From assembly GCA_008704415.1 (NCBI GenBank), contig VXIS01000295.1:1-60934 (forward strand): DNA of 60,934 nucleotides. Reading direction: 5' to 3'. Of this stretch, positions 45,567-59,128 are shown in pieces (position 1 is the stretch's first letter; each line of letters starts with the position of its first letter). The DNA comes from Sphaerosporella brunnea. Taxonomy: Eukaryota; Ascomycota; Pezizomycetes; Pezizales; Pyronemataceae. Made by a program: the position numbers and the translations under genes. Below the pieces are notes generated by a model. The model was not told where the DNA came from. It did not search any database and saw only the letters and a list, made by a program, of their open reading frames with translations.

Positions 45567-48500
45567 ATGTATGTTCTTCCAGTCGCGACGCTCGTTCCTC
45601 CAGTCCGGATGGGAAAAGTTCTGACCGTCTCAATTTGTAGGCCGGCGCTCGTGGACTCACCGCAGATCGCTTCGGCGTCACTACTGAATCCGCTACCTCC
45701 GTTATTGCGATTGTACAACTGGCCGTTCCTCGCGGCATACCCGGCGTTCTTCAGCGTCTACCTCCGACAAGCGGGCTACGATGAATATATACAAAGTCAA
45801 GAATGGACAGTGCTATACTTTGGCGCAATCCTGACGGTGCAGGCGCTTGTGTGGTTGGGATGTCATTGGAGTGTCGGGTGGCGAGCTATGGCCACGGGGA
45901 CCAAGGTATGGCGGGATGCGCTTTGACGGTGGAGGGGAAGCGACAGAGTGCTGACATGGATGCAGGCCACGAGAGTGGAAGACGCAAAGCAGATTAAGAT
46001 CATTCCGATAGCTAACGCTGGTTCGGCAGACATTTGCGACTTGGTTCACGATAAGGTACGCACTGTCCACTCGGTAGAGCTTTTGCGTTTGTCGCCATCG
46101 CTGACATTTTGATAGAGTGGTGATAAGGAAGAGATCTCATTCTTATTCCAGAAGCGCCGATTCATCTACAACTCCGAAACTGGCAGCTTTTCACCTTTGG
46201 TCTACCCCCTCGATAGCAAACCCAAGCTCGAGCATTTCCAGCTTTCGCAGGGCCTCCGAAGCGCGAAAGAGATCGACCATTTGCAGCACCACTATGGCGA
46301 CAACACCTTCGATATCCCGGTCCCCACCTTCACGGAGCTATTCAAGGAGCATGCGGTTGCGCCATTCTTTGTCTTCCAGGTCTTCTGTGTCGGACTCTGG
46401 TGTTTAGACGAGTACTGGTACTATTCGATATTCACTCTGGTCATGTTGGTCATCTTCGAGTCTACCGTCGTGTGGCAGCGCCAGAGAACCTTGAACGAGT
46501 TTCGCGGAATGAGGCATCAAGCCGTACAGCATCTGGGTTTACCGTATCGGAAAGTGATCGAGATTCAGAGTGATAAGCTTCTCCTGGCGATCTGGTTCCC
46601 GTTCCCGCACTAAGGAGGATTCCGGCGTAGCGTGCGACATGGTCATGCTCAATGGAACTGCCATGTCAACGAAGCGATGCTCTCAGGAGAGTCTACGCCC
46701 TTGTTGAAGGAATCCATTGCTCTCCGACCGAAAGTGCCGCCCATCGAAATCGAGGGACTCGATAAAAATTCGTTGCTCTATGGTGGAACCAAGGTCTTGC
46801 AGATCACTCACAACGCGGCGAACCCTGACGAAGTCGCGGTGGCGAGCAAGAACGGTGTTCCCCCTCCTCCGGACAACGGTGGCTTGGCAGTCGTTACTCG
46901 CACTGGATTCGAGACCTCTCAGGGATCGCTCGTTCGCCACCATGATTTACTCCACCGAACATGTTTCGGCTAACAACGCCGAGGCTCTTCTTTTCATTCT
47001 TTTCCTTCTCATGTTCGCCGATTGCCGCCAGTTGGTATGTCTGGACCCAGGGTGTTCTTATGGACCGCAAGCGGAGCAAGCTGTTGCTTGACTGTGTTCT
47101 GATCATCACTTCGGGTCGTTCCTCCGGAGCTTCCCATGGAGCTGAGTCTTGCGGTGAACACCCTCGCTTGCGGCGTTGAGCAAGCACGCTATCTTCTGCA
47201 CCGAGCCTTTCCGTATTCCTTTCGCCGGCCGCGTTGATATCTGCTGCTTTGACAAAACTGGAACTTTGACTGGCGAGGACCTTGTAGTTGAGGGAATCGC
47301 TGGCGTCAACGGCTCGAAGGCGGACATGAAGACGTTGAAGAAGGTTGAGGATTCCGAAATTCACACCACCTTGGTTTTGGCAACTGCACACGCATTGGTG
47401 AAGTTGGATGAGGGCGAGATTGTTGGTGATCCAATGGAGAAGGCGACTCTTCAGGCCCTTGGTTGGACTCTTGGCGCCCACGACATTTCTTCAATCCAAG
47501 CGCATGGCTCGGGTTCAAGGTAGAGGATTTGGCATTCCGGCTGGCATGGTGCAGATCAGGAGGCGCTTCCAGTTCTCTTCGGCCCTCAAGAGGCAATCCG
47601 CTGTCGCTACCGTGGCTCTGCCTGGTGAGAAGAAATTCACGTTTGCCGGTGTCAAGGGAGCTCCCGAGACCATTCGTAAGATGTTGACGCACGTCCCGGA
47701 GAACTACGAGGAGACCTTCAAATACTACACCAGAAAGGGATCCCGAGTCTTGGCACTTGCATACAAGAACATGTCTGAAGGTGGAGAAAATGTCTCTCCA
47801 CAAGATCAACGACCTTACCCGCGAGGAAGTCGAATGCGACCCTCACATTTGCTGGTTTCTTGGTGCTTACGCTGCCCTCTCAAGGACGATGCGAAGAAGG
47901 CTGTCCGTATGCTCAACGAGAGCTCCCACAGGGTGGTCATGATCACTGGTGACAATCCGCTAACGGCTGTCCATGTTGCTCGTGAGGTTGAGATTGTCGA
48001 TCGTGATGTCTTGATCCTTGACGCCCCTGAGGAGGAGGATTCTAAGCACGAACTTGTGTGGAGAAATGTCGACGAGACTATTACCTCCCCGTTGACCCTG
48101 CTGAACCCATTGATCCGAAGATCTTGATGGAAAATGATATTTGCATCACTGGTCACGCGGTTATCTAAGTTCCAAGACAAGGCTCACGTTGTCGAGTTGC
48201 TAAAGCACACCTGGGTCTATGCCCGGTTTCTCCCGTCCAGAAGGTTTGTCCACGGCTGCTTATCGACGAAAAAATGCTAATTTCTCTAGGAATTCATTCT
48301 CACTGTCCTGAAAGATGCCGGCTACACGACCCTGATGTGCGGTGACGGTACCAACGATGTTGGAGCGCTCAAGCAGGCCCACGTTGGTGTTGCCCTTCTC
48401 AACGGTTCAGAGGAAGACCTCCAGAAGATCGCCGGAACACTTCCGCATGACTAAGTATGAAGGAAATGTACGAGAAGCAGGTGCAGATCACGACCCGGTT

Positions 48501-49660
48501 CAAGCAGCCGGCTCCCCCCCCCACCTGTGCATATCGCCCACCTGTACGCTCCCGGGCCCGGAAACCCTCACTTCGAGAAAGCTGTATGAACGGGAAGCCA
48601 CAAAGAAGGGCACATCCGTCGAAGCCTACCTCTCCCGCAACATTCCCAAGGAAAAGACGGCGTCCAACATCATCGCCACTGCCGCCGTGCCGAACCAGAG
48701 CGCGCAACAGCAACAGATCGCGAACGGCAGTGCGGCGCTCGCCGATAACCTTATGGGCTCGATGATGGACCTTGATGAAAACGAGCCCCCTACGATCAAG
48801 CTCGGTGACGCCTCTGTGGCGGCACCTTTCACTAGTAAGCTCGCCAAGCGTGATGGCTATCCCCAACATCATCCGCCAGGGACGTTGCACTCTGGTAGCC
48901 ACGATCCAGATGTACAAGATCCTTGCACTCAAACTGTCTGATCTCGGCCTACTCTCTTTTCCGTGCTCTACCTCGACGGTATCAAGTTTTGGGGATGGAC
49001 AGGTTACCATCTCCGGTATGCTCATGAGCGTTCTGCTTCCTGAGTCTTTCTCGTGCCAGGAGTGTGGAGAAATTGTCCAAAGAACGTCCACAGCCAAACA
49101 TCTTCAACTCGTACATCATCGGCAGTTGTGCTCGGACAATTCGCAGTTCACATCGTCTCGCTAATCTACATCTCGCGTTACGTAGCGGTTCTCGAGCCGA
49201 AGAACCCCGACGTGGATCTCGAGGGCGAGTTCTCTCCGTCGCTGCTCAACTCGGCCATCTACCTCCTCCAGCTCATCCAGCAGATCTCGACGTTCGCGAT
49301 CAACTACCAGGGTCGCCCCTTCCGCGAGAGTCTCAAGGAGAACAAGGGAATGTACTACGGATCCTCGGTGTGGCCGGCATCGCGTTCTGCGGCTCGATGG
49401 AGTTTAGTCCCAGAGCTGAACGAGAAGTTGAGGCTAGTGCCGTTCACGGACGCGTTCAAGTTCACGTTGACGATGACTATGATACTGGATTACGTTGCGT
49501 GCTACGCCATCGAGTATGGATTGAAGTCGTTGTTCAAGCGATTACAGACCGAAGGACATTGCCGTCAGACGGCCGGACCAGGATGAGCGGGAGCGAATCA
49601 GATGTGAGAAGGAGTGAGGAGGAGCGACTCAAGCAAGATCATGGAGGAGGAGAAGGCTTA
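45567..49660 (+). pseudogene. P5A ATPase gene, left copy with many 1-base frameshifts
   Basis: The first part (to about 46,500) is identical to the intact mirror copy, including the AT|G intron 45,569-45,640 and introns 45,906-45,965 and 46,056-46,115. Beyond it there are at least a dozen single-base gains and losses, for example near 46,513, 46,556, 46,594, 46,664, 47,115, 48,161, 48,436 and 48,454, mostly in short homopolymers, which chop the reading frame. I saw almost no substitutions, and the DKTGTL and CGDGTNDVG motifs survive. The pattern points to uncorrected sequencing error rather than to a decaying gene, so this should not be counted as a real second, inactivated gene without checking. 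Confidence 0.85.
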
Positions 49661-49952
49661 AGGAGTCATTTGTATAGAGAAGGAGGGGGGGTTCGTTTTT
49701 GCTTTTTTTGCTGGGGAATTTCTTTGTAAAATTTTGTGTTCTTGGTAACGATAGAAGAATACTTGGTACATAAACCCCTATCGATCGGAATTGATAGAGG
49801 GAATGGTAATGAAATAAGTGCTCTACACCAAGGTCGCGATGAATCTACGTCACGCACGACATTTCGCGAGTGCTGGTCTTGTGAACAGGCGCCAGGCTTG
49901 CTAGTTCTTTTTTGGGGGGTGCATCTATTCTACCAAGCAACTTTTGATTCGG

Positions 49953-49965
49953 TAATCTCGTCGAT
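49953..49965. other. 13-bp spacer at the centre of the palindrome
   Basis: TAATCTCGTCGAT is not self-complementary. It is flanked directly by GATTCGG on the left and CCGAATC on the right, where the arms begin. Confidence 0.95.
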
Positions 49966-50255
49966 CCGAATCAAAAGTGCTTGGTAGAATAGATGCACCC
50001 CCCAAAAAAGAACTAGCAAGCCTGGGCGCCTGTTCACAGACCAGCACTCGCGAAATGTCGTGCGTGACGTAGATTCATCGCGACCTTGGTGTAGAGCACT
50101 TATTTCATTACCATTCCCCTCTATCAATTCCGATCGATAGGGGTTATGTACCAAGTATTCTTCTATCGTTACCAAGAACACAAAATTTTACAAAGAAATT
50201 CCCCAGCAAAAAAAGCAAAAACGAACCCCCCCTCCTTCTCTATACAAATGACTCC

Positions 50256-53200
50256 TTAAGCCTTCTCCTCCTCCATGATCTTGCTGAGTCGCTCCTCCTC
50301 CTCCTTCTCACATCTGATTCGCTCCCGCTCATCCTGGTCCGGCCGTCTGACGGCAATGTCCTTCGGTCTGTAATCGCTGAACAACGACTTCAATCCATAC
50401 TCGATGGCGTAGCACGCAACGTAATCCAGTATCATAGTCATCGTCAACGTGAACTTGAACGCGTCCGTGAACGGCACTAGCCTCAACTTCTCGTTCAGCT
50501 CTGGGACTAACTCCATCGAGCCGCAGAACGCGATGCCGGCCACACCGAGGATCCCGTAGTACATTCCCTTGTTCTCCTTGAGACTCTCGCGGAAGGGGCG
50601 ACCCTGGTAGTTGATCGCGAACGTCGAGATCTGCTGGATGAGCTGGAGGAGGTAGATGGCCGAGTTGAGCAGCGACGGAGAGAACTCGCCCTCGAGATCC
50701 ACGTCGGGGTTCTTCGGCTCGAGAACCGCTACGTAACGCGAGATGTAGATTAGCGAGACGATGTGAACTGCGAATTGTCCGAGCACACTGCCGATGATGT
50801 ACGAGTTGAAGATGTTTGGCTGTGGACGTTCTTTGGACAATTTCTCCACACTCCTGGCACGAGAAAGACTCAGGAAGCAGACGCTCATGAGCATACCGGA
50901 GATGGTAACCTGTCCATCCCCAAACTTGATACCGTCGAGGTAGAGCACGGAAAGAGAGTAGGCCGAGATCAGACAGTTGAGTGCAAGGATCTTGTACATC
51001 TGGATCGTGGCTACCAGAGTGCAACGTCCCTGGCGGATGATGTTGGGGATAGCCATCACGCTTGCGAGCTTACTAGTGAAAGGTGCCGCCACAGAGGCGT
51101 CACCGAGCTTGATCGTAGGGGGCTCGTTTTCATCAAGGTCCATCATCGAGCCCATAAGGTTATCGGCGAGCGCCGCACTGCCGTTCGCGATCTGTTGCTG
51201 TTGCGCGCTCTGGTTCGGCACGGCGGCAGTGGCGATGATGTTGGACGCCGTCTTTTCCTTGGGAATGTTGCGGGAGAGGTAGGCTTCGACGGATGTGCCC
51301 TTCTTTGTGGCTTCCCGTTCAACAGCTTTCTCGAAGTGAGGGTTTCCGGGCCCGGGAGCGTACAGGTGGGCGATATGCACAGGTGGGGGGGGAGCCGGCT
51401 GCTTGAACCGGGTCGTGATCTGCACCTGCTTCTCGTACATTTCCTTCATCTTAGTCATGCGGAAGTGTTCGGCGATCTTCTGGAGGTCTTCCTCTGAACC
51501 GTTGAGAAGGGCAACACCAACGTGGGCCTGCTTGAGCGCTCCAACATCGTTGGTACCGTCACCGCACATCAGGGTCGTGTAGCCGGCATCTTTCAGGACA
51601 GTGAGAATGAATTCCTAGAGAAATTAGCATTTTTTCGTCGATAAGCAGCCGTGGACAAACCTTCTGGACGGGAGAAACCCGGGCATAGACCCAGGTGTGC
51701 TTTAGCAACTCGACAACGTGAGCCTTGTCTTGGAACTTAGATAACGCGTGACCAGTGATGCAAATATCATTTTCCATCAAGATCTTCGGATCAATGGGTT
51801 CAGCAGGGTCAACGGGGAGGTTAATAGTCTCGTCGACATTTCTCCACACAAGTTCGTGCTTAGAATCCTCCTCCTCAGGGGCGTCAAGGATCAAGACATC
51901 ACGATCGACAATCTCAACCTCACGAGCAACATGGACAGCCGTTAGCGGATTGTCACCAGTGATCATGACCACCCTGTGGGAGCTCTCGTTGAGCATACGG
52001 ACAGCCTTCTTCGCATCGTCCTTGAGAGGGCAGCTAAGCACCAAGAAACCAGCAAATGTGAGGTCGCATTCGACTTCCTCGCGGGTAAGGTCGTTGATCT
52101 TGTGGAGAGACATTTCTCCACCTTCAGACATGTTCTTGTATGCAAGTGCCAAGACTCGGGATCCCTTTCTGGTGTAGTATTTGAAGGTCTCCTCGTAGTT
52201 CTCCGGGACGTGCGTCAACATCTTACGAATGGTCTCGGGAGCTCCCTTGACACCGGCAAACGTGAATTTCTTCTCACCAGGCAGAGCCACGGTAGCGACA
52301 GCGGATTGCCTCTTGAGGGCCGAAGAGAACTGGAAGCGCCTCCTGATCTGCACCATGCCAGCCGGAATGCCAAATCCTCTACCTTGAACCCGAGCCATGC
52401 GCTTGGATTGAAGAATGTCGTGGGCGCCAAGAGTCCAACCAAGGGCCTGAAGAGTCGCCTTCTCCATTGGATCACCAACAATCTCGCCCTCATCCAACTT
52501 CACCAATGCGTGTGCAGTTGCCAAAACCAAGGTGGTGTGAATTTCGGAATCCTCAACCTTCTTCAACGTCTTCATGTCCGCCTTCGAGCCGTTGACGCCA
52601 GCGATTCCCTCAACTACAAGGTCCTCGCCAGTCAAAGTTCCAGTTTTGTCAAAGCAGCAGATATCAACGCGGCCGGCGAAAGGAATACGGAAAGGCTCGG
52701 TGCAGAAGATAGCGTGCTTGCTCAACGCCGCAAGCGAGGTGTTCACCGCAAGACTCAGCTCCATGGGAAGCTCCGGAGGAACGACCGAAGTGATGATCAG
52801 AACACAGTCAAGCAACAGCTTGCTCCGCTTGCGGTCCATAAGAACACCCTGGGTCCAGACATACCAACTGGCGGCAATCGCGAACATGAGAAGGAAAAGA
52901 ATGAAAAGAAGAGCCTCGGCGTTGTTAGCCGAAACATGTTCGGTGGAGTAAATCATGGTGCGAACGAGCGATCCCTGAGAGGTCTCGAATCCAGTGCGAG
53001 TAACGACTGCCAAGCCACCGTTGTCCGGAGGAGGGGGAACACCGTTCTTGCTCGCCACCGCGACTTCGTCAGGGTTCGCCGCGTTGTGAGTGATCTGCAA
53101 GACCTTGGTTCCACCATAGAGCAACGAATTTTTATCGAGTCCCTCGATTTCGATGGGCGCATTTCCGGGTCGGAGAGCAATGGATTCCTTCAACAAGGGC

Positions 53201-54333
53201 GTAGACTCTCCTGAGAGCATCGCTTCGTTGACAATGGCAGTTCCATTGAGCATGACCATGTCGCACGCTACGCCGGAATCCTCCTTAGTGCGGGAAACGG
53301 AAACCAGATCGCCAGGAAGAAGCTTATCACTCTGAATCTCGATCCACTTTCCGATACGGTAAACCCAGATGCTGTACGGCTTGATGCTCATTCCGCGAAA
53401 CTCGTTCAAGGTTCTCTGGCGCTGCCACACGACGGTAGACTCGAAGATGACCAACATGACCAGAGTGAATATCGAATAGTACCAGTACTCGTCTAAACAC
53501 CAGAGTCCGACACAGAAGACCTGGAAGACAAAGAATGGCGCAACCGCATGCTCCTTGAATAGCTCCGTGAAGGTGGGGACCGGGATATCGAAGGTGTTGT
53601 CGCCATAGTGGTGCTGCAAATGGTCGATCTCTTTCGCGCTTCGGAGGCCCTGCGAAAGCTGGAAATGCTCGAGCTTGGGTTTGCTATCGAGGGGGTAGAC
53701 CAAAGGTGAAAAGCTGCCAGTTTCGGAGTTGTAGATGAATCGGCGCTTCTGGAATAAGAATGAGATCTCTTCCTTATCACCACTCTATCAAAATGTCAGC
53801 GATGGCGACAAACGCAAAAGCTCTACCGAGTGGACAGTGCGTACCTTATCGTGAACCAAGTCGCAAATGTCTGCCGAACCAGCGTTAGCTATCGGAATGA
53901 TCTTAATCTGCTTTGCGTCTTCCACTCTCGTGGCCTGCATCCATGTCAGCACTCTGTCGCTTCCCCTCCACCGTCAAAGCGCATCCCGCCATACCTTGGT
54001 CCCCGTGGCCATAGCTCGCCACCCGACACTCCAATGACATCCCAACCACACAAGCGCCTGCACCGTCAGGATTGCGCCAAAGTATAGCACTGTCCATTCT
54101 TGACTTTGTATATATTCATCGTAGCCCGCTTGTCGGAGGTAGACGCTGAAGAACGCCGGGTATGCCGCGAGGAACGGCCAGTTGTACAATCGCAATAACG
54201 GAGGTAGCGGATTCAGTAGTGACGCCGAAGCGATCTGCGGTGAGTCCACGAGCGCCGGCCTACAAATTGAGACGGTCAGAACTTTTCCCATCCGGACTGG
54301 AGGAACGAGCGTCGCGACTGGAAGAACATACAT
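50256..54333 (-). CDS. spf1: P5A-type ATPase (Spf1/Cod1 family), 1279 aa, five exons (intact copy)
   Basis: Exons are 54333-54332, 54259-53995, 53934-53845, 53784-51661 and 51614-50256, totalling 1280 codons. The start codon is split: AT, then a 72-nt intron (GTATGT, CTGAC, TTGTAG), then G, giving MPALVDSPQIASASLLNPLP, as in homologues. Residues about 20-90 hold the N-terminal membrane helices. The P5A signature [16 protein letters not shown] is in the fourth membrane segment, the phosphorylated aspartate is Asp498 in [11 protein letters not shown], and the hinge motif is [12 protein letters not shown] at about 845. C-terminal helices end in an acidic EEEKA tail. This family sits in the endoplasmic reticulum and dislocates mis-inserted transmembrane helices, with effects on sterol and manganese balance. 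A divergent dead transposase lies 0.5 kb upstream of its start. Confidence 0.93.
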
Positions 54334-54881
54334 GGTGGCGATGATGTGCAAATTGAGCTTTCACCAGTCCTTTCCCTGAGCTTTGAGAATAGAAAAACTC
54401 GGGAAACACCGCTAGAAGATTATACCGGGCAAACGTGACCGGCAGTGGCGATAGCACGATGGCACGAAAGAACGAAGGTAAAGTCGGGGACTGGAGGACT
54501 CGCTGCCGTTGTGGTGTCCTTCTTTCTTTTCGAGGCTTCAGGTGAAAGATAGGAGATGACACAGCGGCAAGATTTTTGGAAAGAGCCTCCTTCACGTGAC
54601 TTTCGGCGTCATGAAAGTCCACTCGGTTCCAAAGCTTCTATCTCAGGGCAGGAGGCAGTAAGATAGGGAACGACTTCGACGATAGCCCCCTTCTTCGACT
54701 CTTGCACGCGACGCACCGCAAGGAGCGAAAGGTACTAGTTACAAGCTACCCTCTATCCATGTGAAAATGAACAACAGCATAGCCATTCGGAGAAAAAAGC
54801 CAGCCGTCGCTCATCCGCAAACGCAGTGTCGTCGTGCAACGGACCTGCACATAGTGTGAACCCTAAAATAAAGAGCTCTCC

Positions 54882-55871
54882 AATGTCGCAGACCATTGCG
54901 GGGCCCATAGGAACACCCTCCACAACCGCCTCGCTGGCCGCACCCGCCCAACCAGAGAAGCCCACCAGAATGAGCAAGCCCTGGCCCCAGAGGAGAAGAA
55001 CGAAATGGTACGCTGGATTGAGGATGGGGACGCATTGGGGTTCGCGCCAAGGTATAAGGAGGTGTGGCAGATGGCACTTGAGAACGTCGACACAGTAAAG
55101 GACCACTTTGAGAAGCTTTCAACTCTCATCCGCCGCAACAAAATCCAGCCGGAAAAGATGGGTGAGAAGGGGTTTACGATGGGGCAAGGCAACAAGAAGA
55201 ACGAGCTGGTGATCGCTCGGATGAGGGCCAAAACACCGCAGAAGACTCAACAGGGCAACCATGAGTGGGTGACGTTGATTGAGTGTATCAACGCGATAGA
55301 TAAGCGTCTCCCAACCTTTTACATCTACGCTGGTGAGAAATATTATATGGGGTAGCACAAGAATCCTGATATCCACCCCGATACTGCCTTCTACTTGACT
55401 GGCAATGGTTGGACAAAAGACTGAGCGGCGATTGAGTCGACAGCGGGTCCTCACCCACCCCAGCGTGCGTTACTGTTTCGCAAGCACCCGACATCCCCAC
55501 CACCCCGAGAAGGCCTTCGACCCCTTCCACACCGTGTGGACAAGTCTATGACGGTGGCCGCTGGGGAACCACCGTAGAAGGTGCTTAGAGATCTTAGTTC
55601 GGAAGGTCAATCTCTTGAAGCACGGCTGGGATTCCGTGAAGCAGAGCTCAAACAGATTCTCTCTCGCAAAAAGCCTTCGAAATCAAGCCGGAAAGTTCTC
55701 TCTACCTCGAGATTTGCTGCCCAGAAGTCCCTCCAGGAGGCCGCAAGCCCCCACCCTAAAGTGCGCAAAGGCAAAGGTAAAGGCAAGGCAAGAGTGGGTA
55801 ATTCTGCTGCTGCAAAGGGCAAGCGAAGGGCTAGGCGCGATGAGAATGTCAGAGCCCGGCAGGCATGGTAA
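54882..55871 (+). pseudogene. pogo/Fot-type (Tc1-mariner) transposase, dead, right copy
   Basis: One reading frame carries the N-terminal helix-turn-helix (NVADHCGAHRNTLHNRL), the CENP-B-like second domain (MVRWIEDGDALGFAPRYKEV), KMGEKGFTMG, EWVTLIECINA, TGNGWTKD and the basic C-terminus ending RARQAW. It is interrupted by in-frame stops at 55,353 (TAG), 55,422 (TGA) and 55,575 (TAG), with no frameshift. The usual M-D-E-K-G-F block, which holds the first catalytic aspartate, reads M-G-E-K-G-F. The distance from GNGWTKD to the C-terminal region is too short, so the rest of the DDE core is deleted. The element is old and inactive. Confidence 0.75.
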
Positions 55872-56556
55872 GGGGATGTTCGAATCATGTGATATCACTC
55901 AATTGTGTTTTCTTCTTTTTCTTCAGGAGTTTGGCATTGCTTGCTTTATTATATTACATTACAACTCTCTTTCTCGTTATTTGACTGGGTGGTTACTGTA
56001 AAGGTGCTTTTGGTGTGTGGCGCACAGCACCCGTCGTCGCAGGCGTGCAAACAGGCCAGCCATGCCCAACCGTCGACGATACAGCTAGTTTCTCCGCTGT
56101 GAACGATATTCAGACCCCACATTTTGTTGGCCAGTGATAACGGTCAGTTTTGCCTCGGAAATTTACTTCATATCCTTTGCCTTTGAAACTGCTCTCATTA
56201 CTGGTTGTCGAGGATTGCATGGTGGACCATGACGCCCCCATAGATTTTTTTAAACATAACTCATGGAAAAGCAATAGAATACATGAAGGAAATCATTGAG
56301 ACTCATAAAAAGACTTATAAAAACTGCTAACACTGCGAAATACACGAGAGAACATTCCAATTGGACAATATTTTAGTAACTCAACTGTGTGGTTCTGACA
56401 GCACCGACCCAGCCTGCTGATTGACCAATATTTTCATAACATAGACCTACCAAATACGAACCAAACACAATATGAAACCGCAAAAGGCACAAAGAACCCA
56501 ACAATAAAAAAAGATGAATAAAGTTAATTGGAAATGGCGAACGGAATTCCTTTCCC

Positions 56557-57391
56557 CTATATTTCGGTCCTTTCGATGGCGTCAGCTGATCAGATTCCGC
56601 CCAACGACCTTAGCTTTCAACTGCGAGGGAGATACTTACGGGGGTTTGGGGAGTTTGTATTGATGCCTGAGCTTCCATGCAGGCATGACATCGTCCATCT
56701 TGGAACCCGACTTGATTTCCTCTTCGCACAGGGTAGACACCAACAGACCCGAGGCGAGCACGCTGCCCTCAGTAGTCACCAATGTGAACTTCTCATCGCC
56801 CACGAAGTGGCCGATACGGGACACCTTCCACTCGGAACCGTCGGCCGTCTGCATCACATCACCGACGCTGACGTCCACGGGGTGAGAGAAGCGCAAATCT
56901 CCTCGGCGGTCGACAACGAGCATTCCGTGCTGCGGAGTAACCTTGAGCGTGGAGACGGACTTGCCTGATCGCACATCGAATTCGAAGAACTCGAACATTC
57001 CGCTCGAGTGGTCGTTGCGAACGACCCGGGTGGTGGAGGTTCTGCCGTTCACCAGCGTGAGCACCTCGTCACCGACATTTACCTCCGAGATGGATTTTTC
57101 GAGCAGAGTGCCATCCGGTGCCGCCACAGAGATAAGCGTATCGTTTGCGAAGCACGCTGGCGGTACCCACACGAGCGAGGCGCAGGCCACCGCGCAGATT
57201 CCAGCACATCCAGTAAAGTCGATCGCAATGCCCAACGGACCCGCAAAGGCAGCTGGACCACCGGTACATTCGCAACAGGCGATTGCACATGCGGGGAAGC
57301 AGGCGACACCAGCTGATGCCGAGTCGATGAGAGTGTGTAACAGCAGTGACAGGAACGCCATGATCATCGAGCACTTTTTTTGTAACTTCAT
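56557..57391 (-). CDS. secreted Cys-rich/Hint-domain protein, right copy
   Basis: Exact mirror of 42,509-43,343 with exons 57391-56640 and 56569-56557; the 251-aa main exon is identical in sequence. See the left copy for domains. If the inverted repeat is an artefact, only one gene exists. Confidence 0.83.
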
Positions 57392-58708
57392 GGTGGGCTA
57401 GCGGAGAGATTGAAGGACGACGGGAGGAGTGAACTGAGGGCTTCTATGAGTCGACGTGGGCACGCACAAACTGGTTGCGGAATATCACCAAGAGCTAGGA
57501 TAAAAAGTACGGTCGACGACTATATAACAAACCCCGCACTTCTCAGATGTGTTTGCGTTTGAATGCGAAAGTGAGGATTATTGGTTGGTGGCAAGGCTCG
57601 GTTGGCATATTCTGCAAGAGCTGGTTTCACGGCCGTTGCAAGATAAGAGACTAGACATCAATTGGACAACTTCGAAAAAAGATCTACATCCAGCAGCTGC
57701 TGCTAGCTATCGATATCGACAATTATAAAAGCGATCTGGAACCAAGAGAAGAGACCCCCGCGAACGAGGGTGTCAGCCCAACCAAAACAGAATCATCAGC
57801 AGCCAATGCTGCAACCTCACCAATCGCCCAGAGTCTTGACGGAAGCTGCAGCTCAAGGTGATCAAGATATATCTACCAATTACAGTTTAGAATGGCCTGA
57901 GACCTTTTGCTTTCCCTTTTGGGTGCGCTGACGGCCTCGAATAACGAGTAGCACAAAACTTCAGGCAGCAAGGCTTTGTGGATGTTCTGCAGGAAAAGCT
58001 GCCGACAGCATTGGAGAGAACCGGCGGATTTTCTGTTGCTGGGGCTGTTCTTACCGGCACTCGGTGGATGCAAAGAGGTTTATTGGGTGCCTAAAACCAA
58101 GAACCGAAATATTTTACCTGATGTTGGTTCGACTAGTCAACCGTAAATCCTTCTTGAGCGAATTCAAGGATGTCGATCACGTCGCTCATGACGTACCCCG
58201 TGATATCGCGAACCAGTCACCACCTCGCGTTACCTCAACAAGACATCAACAACGGTGCAAATCCAAACTCGCTTCCTTGTTTTCACAAGCGGGTAGAAGT
58301 GATACCAGGCTGGAGCAGGCCTAGGAAGTGAATAGGTTGGAGATGAGCGGGCTGGCGATGAGCGAGGGGTTGGAGATGGGCGGATGGCAGTGACGTCGCG
58401 AGGTCATCAAGACAGAAGAGAACTTGGCCACTGGGAGCGAAGAGGTGTCGAGGTACTGCCGTTCTCCATCATTCGCGATACAGCTCTAACAATTACTAGT
58501 ACCTTAAGCACCATACAATACTTTATTCACACCATCTACCGCCGCCTTCGAAGCTTCAGAATGTCGTCTCGAACCTCTCCCAGACACCCGCTGCCTCCAA
58601 CTAGAGAGGAAGGGTTGCTGGCTCTAAAAACTACACAGAAGAGGAGATTCGCACGCTTTGGAAACCACAAGAGCCTATTGTCCCATCGGGCCGTAGCAGA
58701 AGAGGTTG

Positions 58709-58936
58709 TTAACAAAGTGTGAGCAAGTCCAGCCCGAATAGTAAGCATTTTGAACATAGTGAGCCTACCGGAACTTGCATACCGTCCACAAAACCAAACG
58801 CCCCACGTAGACGAGGATGCCGAGCTGCGATGATGTCGCTGCTTTGAGCTTTCTGTGCATCGTCGGGCCAGATAATTTGTGCCTGAGGCAACTCGAGTAA
58901 AGTCTCGTAAAGAATAAAAAGTCCAAATCCGATGTA
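58709..58936 (-). pseudogene. Harbinger transposase fragment, right arm
   Basis: Mirror of 40,963-41,190, encoding the same LPQAQIIWPDDAQ and AFGFVDGMQVPVG text; identical where compared. Confidence 0.6.
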
Positions 58937-59128
58937 TCGTGAGAGTGGAGGGGCGTGGGCTCGGCGTAGAAAGAGGCCGTGCTATGCGTGAAGATTCAGC
59001 TGCTGCCGCAATTGCGCAAGGTGAGGTTGAAACAACCAATCAACGTTGCGGCTCTATTTTTTAGTTACGTGGAGGGGGTCTTTAGGCTTACGGGAATGCA
59101 CCCATTCGTTATGCATATATGTAAATAC

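Larger units (their letters stand above)
38934..49952 (+). repeat. left arm of giant inverted repeat (about 11 kb)
   Basis: The whole arm is the reverse complement of 49,966-60,934. Between about 42.5 and 46.5 kb positions sum to exactly 99,900 with their mirror, meaning no net indel over 4 kb. From about 46.5 kb to the centre this arm has many single-base insertions and losses against the other arm, breaking the P5A gene. Its outer boundary cannot be seen, because the mirror arm ends with the window. Confidence 0.97.

Noticed and set aside
52574..52951. antisense frames in both P5A copies taken as paralogous small genes
   Set aside because: Shadows of the same ATPase exon in the two arms.
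51976..53214. 412-aa open frame on the plus strand
   Set aside because: Antisense to the P5A ATPase, whose catalytic motifs are unmistakable; no motif in the antisense frame.
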